Source of the DNA: CAZJUO01 sp964549245
GTDB lineage: Bacteria; Patescibacteriota; Patescibacteriia; UBA10025; JAHIVO01
DNA: 23,163 nucleotides
NCBI GenBank assembly: GCA_964549245.1
Contig: CAZJUO010000013.1
Coordinates: 1-23,163, forward strand
Reading direction: 5' to 3'
Position numbers and translations under genes: made by a program. A model generated the notes under the pieces. The model was not told where the DNA came from, did not search any database, and saw only the letters and a program-made list of their open reading frames with translations. This document shows, one piece after another, positions 21,391 through 23,163 of the stretch (the stretch's first letter is position 1; every line of letters begins with the position of its first letter).

Positions 21391-23163
21391 TTAACAATAT
21401 AAGGTTAAATTAATTAACCTGCCTCCTTGGTAGACAATAAAAGAAAAAATCCAGGCAATAGCCGTAGAGTAGCCAATCATAAACAATGGCCATTTCCAAG
21501 AATTTGTCTCACGCCTAACTACTGACACCACGGCTATGCAAGGAACATATAGTAATACAAAAACCATAAATGAGTAAGCGCTTAGGGGCGTAAAATCTTC
21601 CCGCAATTTATTATTTAATGAAGAGCCGCCAACTTCTGCCTCAGCCTCATCAACCCCATATAAAGTAGAAAAAGTGCTTACAATTACCTCTTTGGCCACA
21701 AAACCAAACATCAAGGATACCGAAGATTCCCAATTATCAAAGCCTAGTGGCTTAAAAACAGGAGCGATGGCCTGGCCAATGTAGCCAGCTAAACTATCCT
21801 GTGAACCGTATTCGACGTTAAACGGCACGCTAGCCAAAAACCATACAACGATTGAAAATATTAAAATAATTGTGCCGGCTTTTTTAATGAAAAGCCACAC
21901 CCTTTCCCAGGCATGCATCAATATCCCCCGTAGTGCTGGCCAACGGTAAGGCGGCAATTCGATGGCAAAAGGCGATGAAAGACCCTTCAATATAAATTTT
22001 TTAAAAATCAATCCCGCGATAATGGCAATAATAATACCTAAAAAATACAAGGAAAATATTACCCAGCCCTGATGGGCCGTAAAAAATGCTCCGGCAAATA
22101 AAGCATACACGGGCAAGCGTGCGCCGCAGGACATAAAAGGATTGATTAAAATGGTCAATAAGCGGTCTTTTTTTGAAGCCAAAGTTCTGGTTGCCATAAT
22201 ACCGGCCACATTACAACCAAAACCCAACATCAAAGGGATAAAAGCCTTGCCATGCAACCCTATGCGATGCATGAATTTATCCATAACATAAGCCACCCGA
22301 GCCATATACCCGGTGTCTTCAAGCAAAGCCAGTAATAAAAATAAAATGCCAATAATAGGAATAAAAACAAGAATACCCCCCACCCCACCAACTACACCGT
22401 CAACCAGTAAAGAGTTCAACCAAAGAGGCGCCCGCCAAGTTTCCAATACAGCAGTTAAGAGCCCGCCGGCCCATGCAAAAAAAGATTCTATCCAGTTCAT
22501 CAGTGGTTCTGATAAAACAAATGTGAGCTGAAACATTAACCAAGCCACTACCACGAAAAAGGGGATGCCCAAAAATTTATTCATCACCAAGTGATCAAAC
22601 TTATCTGTAAATTTTTCATGGTAAGATACTTTATGCTTCCCCATAGTGTCTTCCACAATGCCTCTAATGAAGCCGTATCTGGCTCGCGTTAAAATTGTAT
22701 TCAGGTCACGATTGCACAGTTTATTCAAACCCACGATTGCCTCTTCAACTATCGCCTTTAATTCCAAATAATAGTGCTTTAAAGCGATTTTCTGCTTAGC
22801 CCTATAATCTCCCTCAATTAATTTTAAGGCAACCCAGTGCCGTTCAGTTTCAGTAGAATCGGGTTCACGCCGACAGATATATTTTTTAATTTTGTTTAGT
22901 TCTTTATTAATATCATTTCCATATGTTAATTTAATTTTTTTTGGTGGTTTTTTCTTCGAGGCCGTCTGACTAATTGCATTTTTAAGGTTGTCCAATTTAT
23001 TTGCGTATCGGGCGTCAATTTCAACAACCGGCACGTTCAATAAATCGGACAAGGCTTTACTATTTAGCTCATGCCCCTGACGCTCTAAGACATCCATCAT
23101 ATTTAAAGCCACCACTAAAGGCGCCCCCAGTTCAATCAGCTGTATGGTTAAAAATAAATTTCT
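21391..23163 (-). CDS. feoB: Ferrous iron transport protein B (5' end beyond the window)
   Basis: FeoB imports Fe2+ and couples an N-terminal G domain to a polytopic membrane domain. The visible part begins inside the G domain: the frame is open to the right edge, reading RNLFLTIQLIEL before VVALNMMD, the G4 motif (NxxD), so the residues before G4 (G1-G3) lie outside. G5 (SKALSD) follows, then the helical GDI-like region and the membrane domain with GCNVAGIMATRTL and SCGARLPVYALFAG (the two gate motifs) and KEVIVSTFSTLYG. The C-terminus is short, without a FeoC-like extension. No feoA lies downstream. About 590 residues are present of a usual length near 700. Confidence 0.96.
   Translation of the reverse strand, partial: RNLFLTIQLIELGAPLVVALNMMDVLERQGHELNSKALSDLLNVPVVEIDARYANKLDNLKNAISQTASKKKPPKKIKLTYGNDINKELNKIKKYICRREPDSTETERHWVALKLIEGDYRAKQKIALKHYYLELKAIVEEAIVGLNKLCNRDLNTILTRARYGFIRGIVEDTMGKHKVSYHEKFTDKFDHLVMNKFLGIPFFVVVAWLMFQLTFVLSEPLMNWIESFFAWAGGLLTAVLETWRAPLWLNSLLVDGVVGGVGGILVFIPIIGILFLLLALLEDTGYMARVAYVMDKFMHRIGLHGKAFIPLMLGFGCNVAGIMATRTLASKKDRLLTILINPFMSCGARLPVYALFAGAFFTAHQGWVIFSLYFLGIIIAIIAGLIFKKFILKGLSSPFAIELPPYRWPALRGILMHAWERVWLFIKKAGTIILIFSIVVWFLASVPFNVEYGSQDSLAGYIGQAIAPVFKPLGFDNWESSVSLMFGFVAKEVIVSTFSTLYGVDEAEAEVGGSSLNNKLREDFTPLSAYSFMVFVLLYVPCIAVVSVVRRETNSWKWPLFMIGYSTAIAWIFSFIVYQGGRLINLTLYC

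Overview
The window (23.2 kb, moderately AT-rich, tightly packed) looks like chromosomal DNA of a small-genome bacterium, most likely a member of the Candidate Phyla Radiation (Patescibacteria). This is inferred from gene content: an archaeal-type AMP/thymidine phosphorylase, a monomer-type adenosylcobalamin-dependent ribonucleotide reductase, DUF4430 and DUF6580 proteins, VTT/DedA membrane proteins, and compact operons with ATGA overlaps. I cannot name the lineage more finely. TGA works as a stop in several intact genes, so the UGA-as-glycine code of Gracilibacteria/SR1 does not apply.

Layout. 1-420: a small orphan gene with its own promoter and terminator. 436-2877 (minus): corA followed by the AMP phosphorylase. 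2995-3267 (minus): a small DUF1858 redox protein. 3312-6425 (plus): a zinc-uptake operon (Fur/Zur-family regulator, znuA, znuC, znuB) behind a perfect 31-bp palindrome that overlaps a promoter. 6505-10339 (minus): a four-gene vitamin B12 unit made of class II ribonucleotide reductase (nrdJ), PduO-type cobalamin adenosyltransferase, a DUF4430 transcobalamin-like surface protein and a DUF6580 membrane protein, preceded by two NrdR boxes that cover the promoter. 10506-12526 (minus): VTT protein, ZIP metal transporter and family 4 uracil-DNA glycosylase, translationally coupled or abutting. 12608-13102 (minus): a lipoprotein. 13209-15085 (plus): a MacB-like ABC ATPase and FtsX-type permease. 15138-17639 (minus): a second VTT paralogue coupled to a GT87-type glycosyltransferase, then a CYTH protein. 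17831-18232 (plus): ndk. 18318-18944 (minus): a secreted protein of unknown function. 19088-20302 (minus): a thioredoxin-CcdA fusion. 20418-21300 (minus): a broken DUF89/ARMT1-like gene. 21391 to the right edge (minus): feoB, lacking its N-terminus.

Two themes stand out. The first is metal handling: CorA, ZnuABC with its regulator, ZIP and FeoB lie within 23 kb. The second, and the most interesting system here, is the B12 operon. Its order suggests that cobalamin is captured at the surface (DUF4430), moved through the membrane (DUF6580), converted to adenosylcobalamin (ATR) and consumed by the B12-dependent reductase NrdJ, all under the NrdR nucleotide-sensing repressor. The capture and transport roles are inferred from family resemblance and gene order.

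Expression signals are mixed. A few genes have good AGGAGG-type ribosome binding sites. Several others have a -10 hexamer only 5 to 9 nt before the start codon and no ribosome binding site, which points to leaderless or near-leaderless mRNAs. No stretch longer than 300 bases lacks a gene, and I saw no tRNA, rRNA, CRISPR array, insertion sequence or replication origin.
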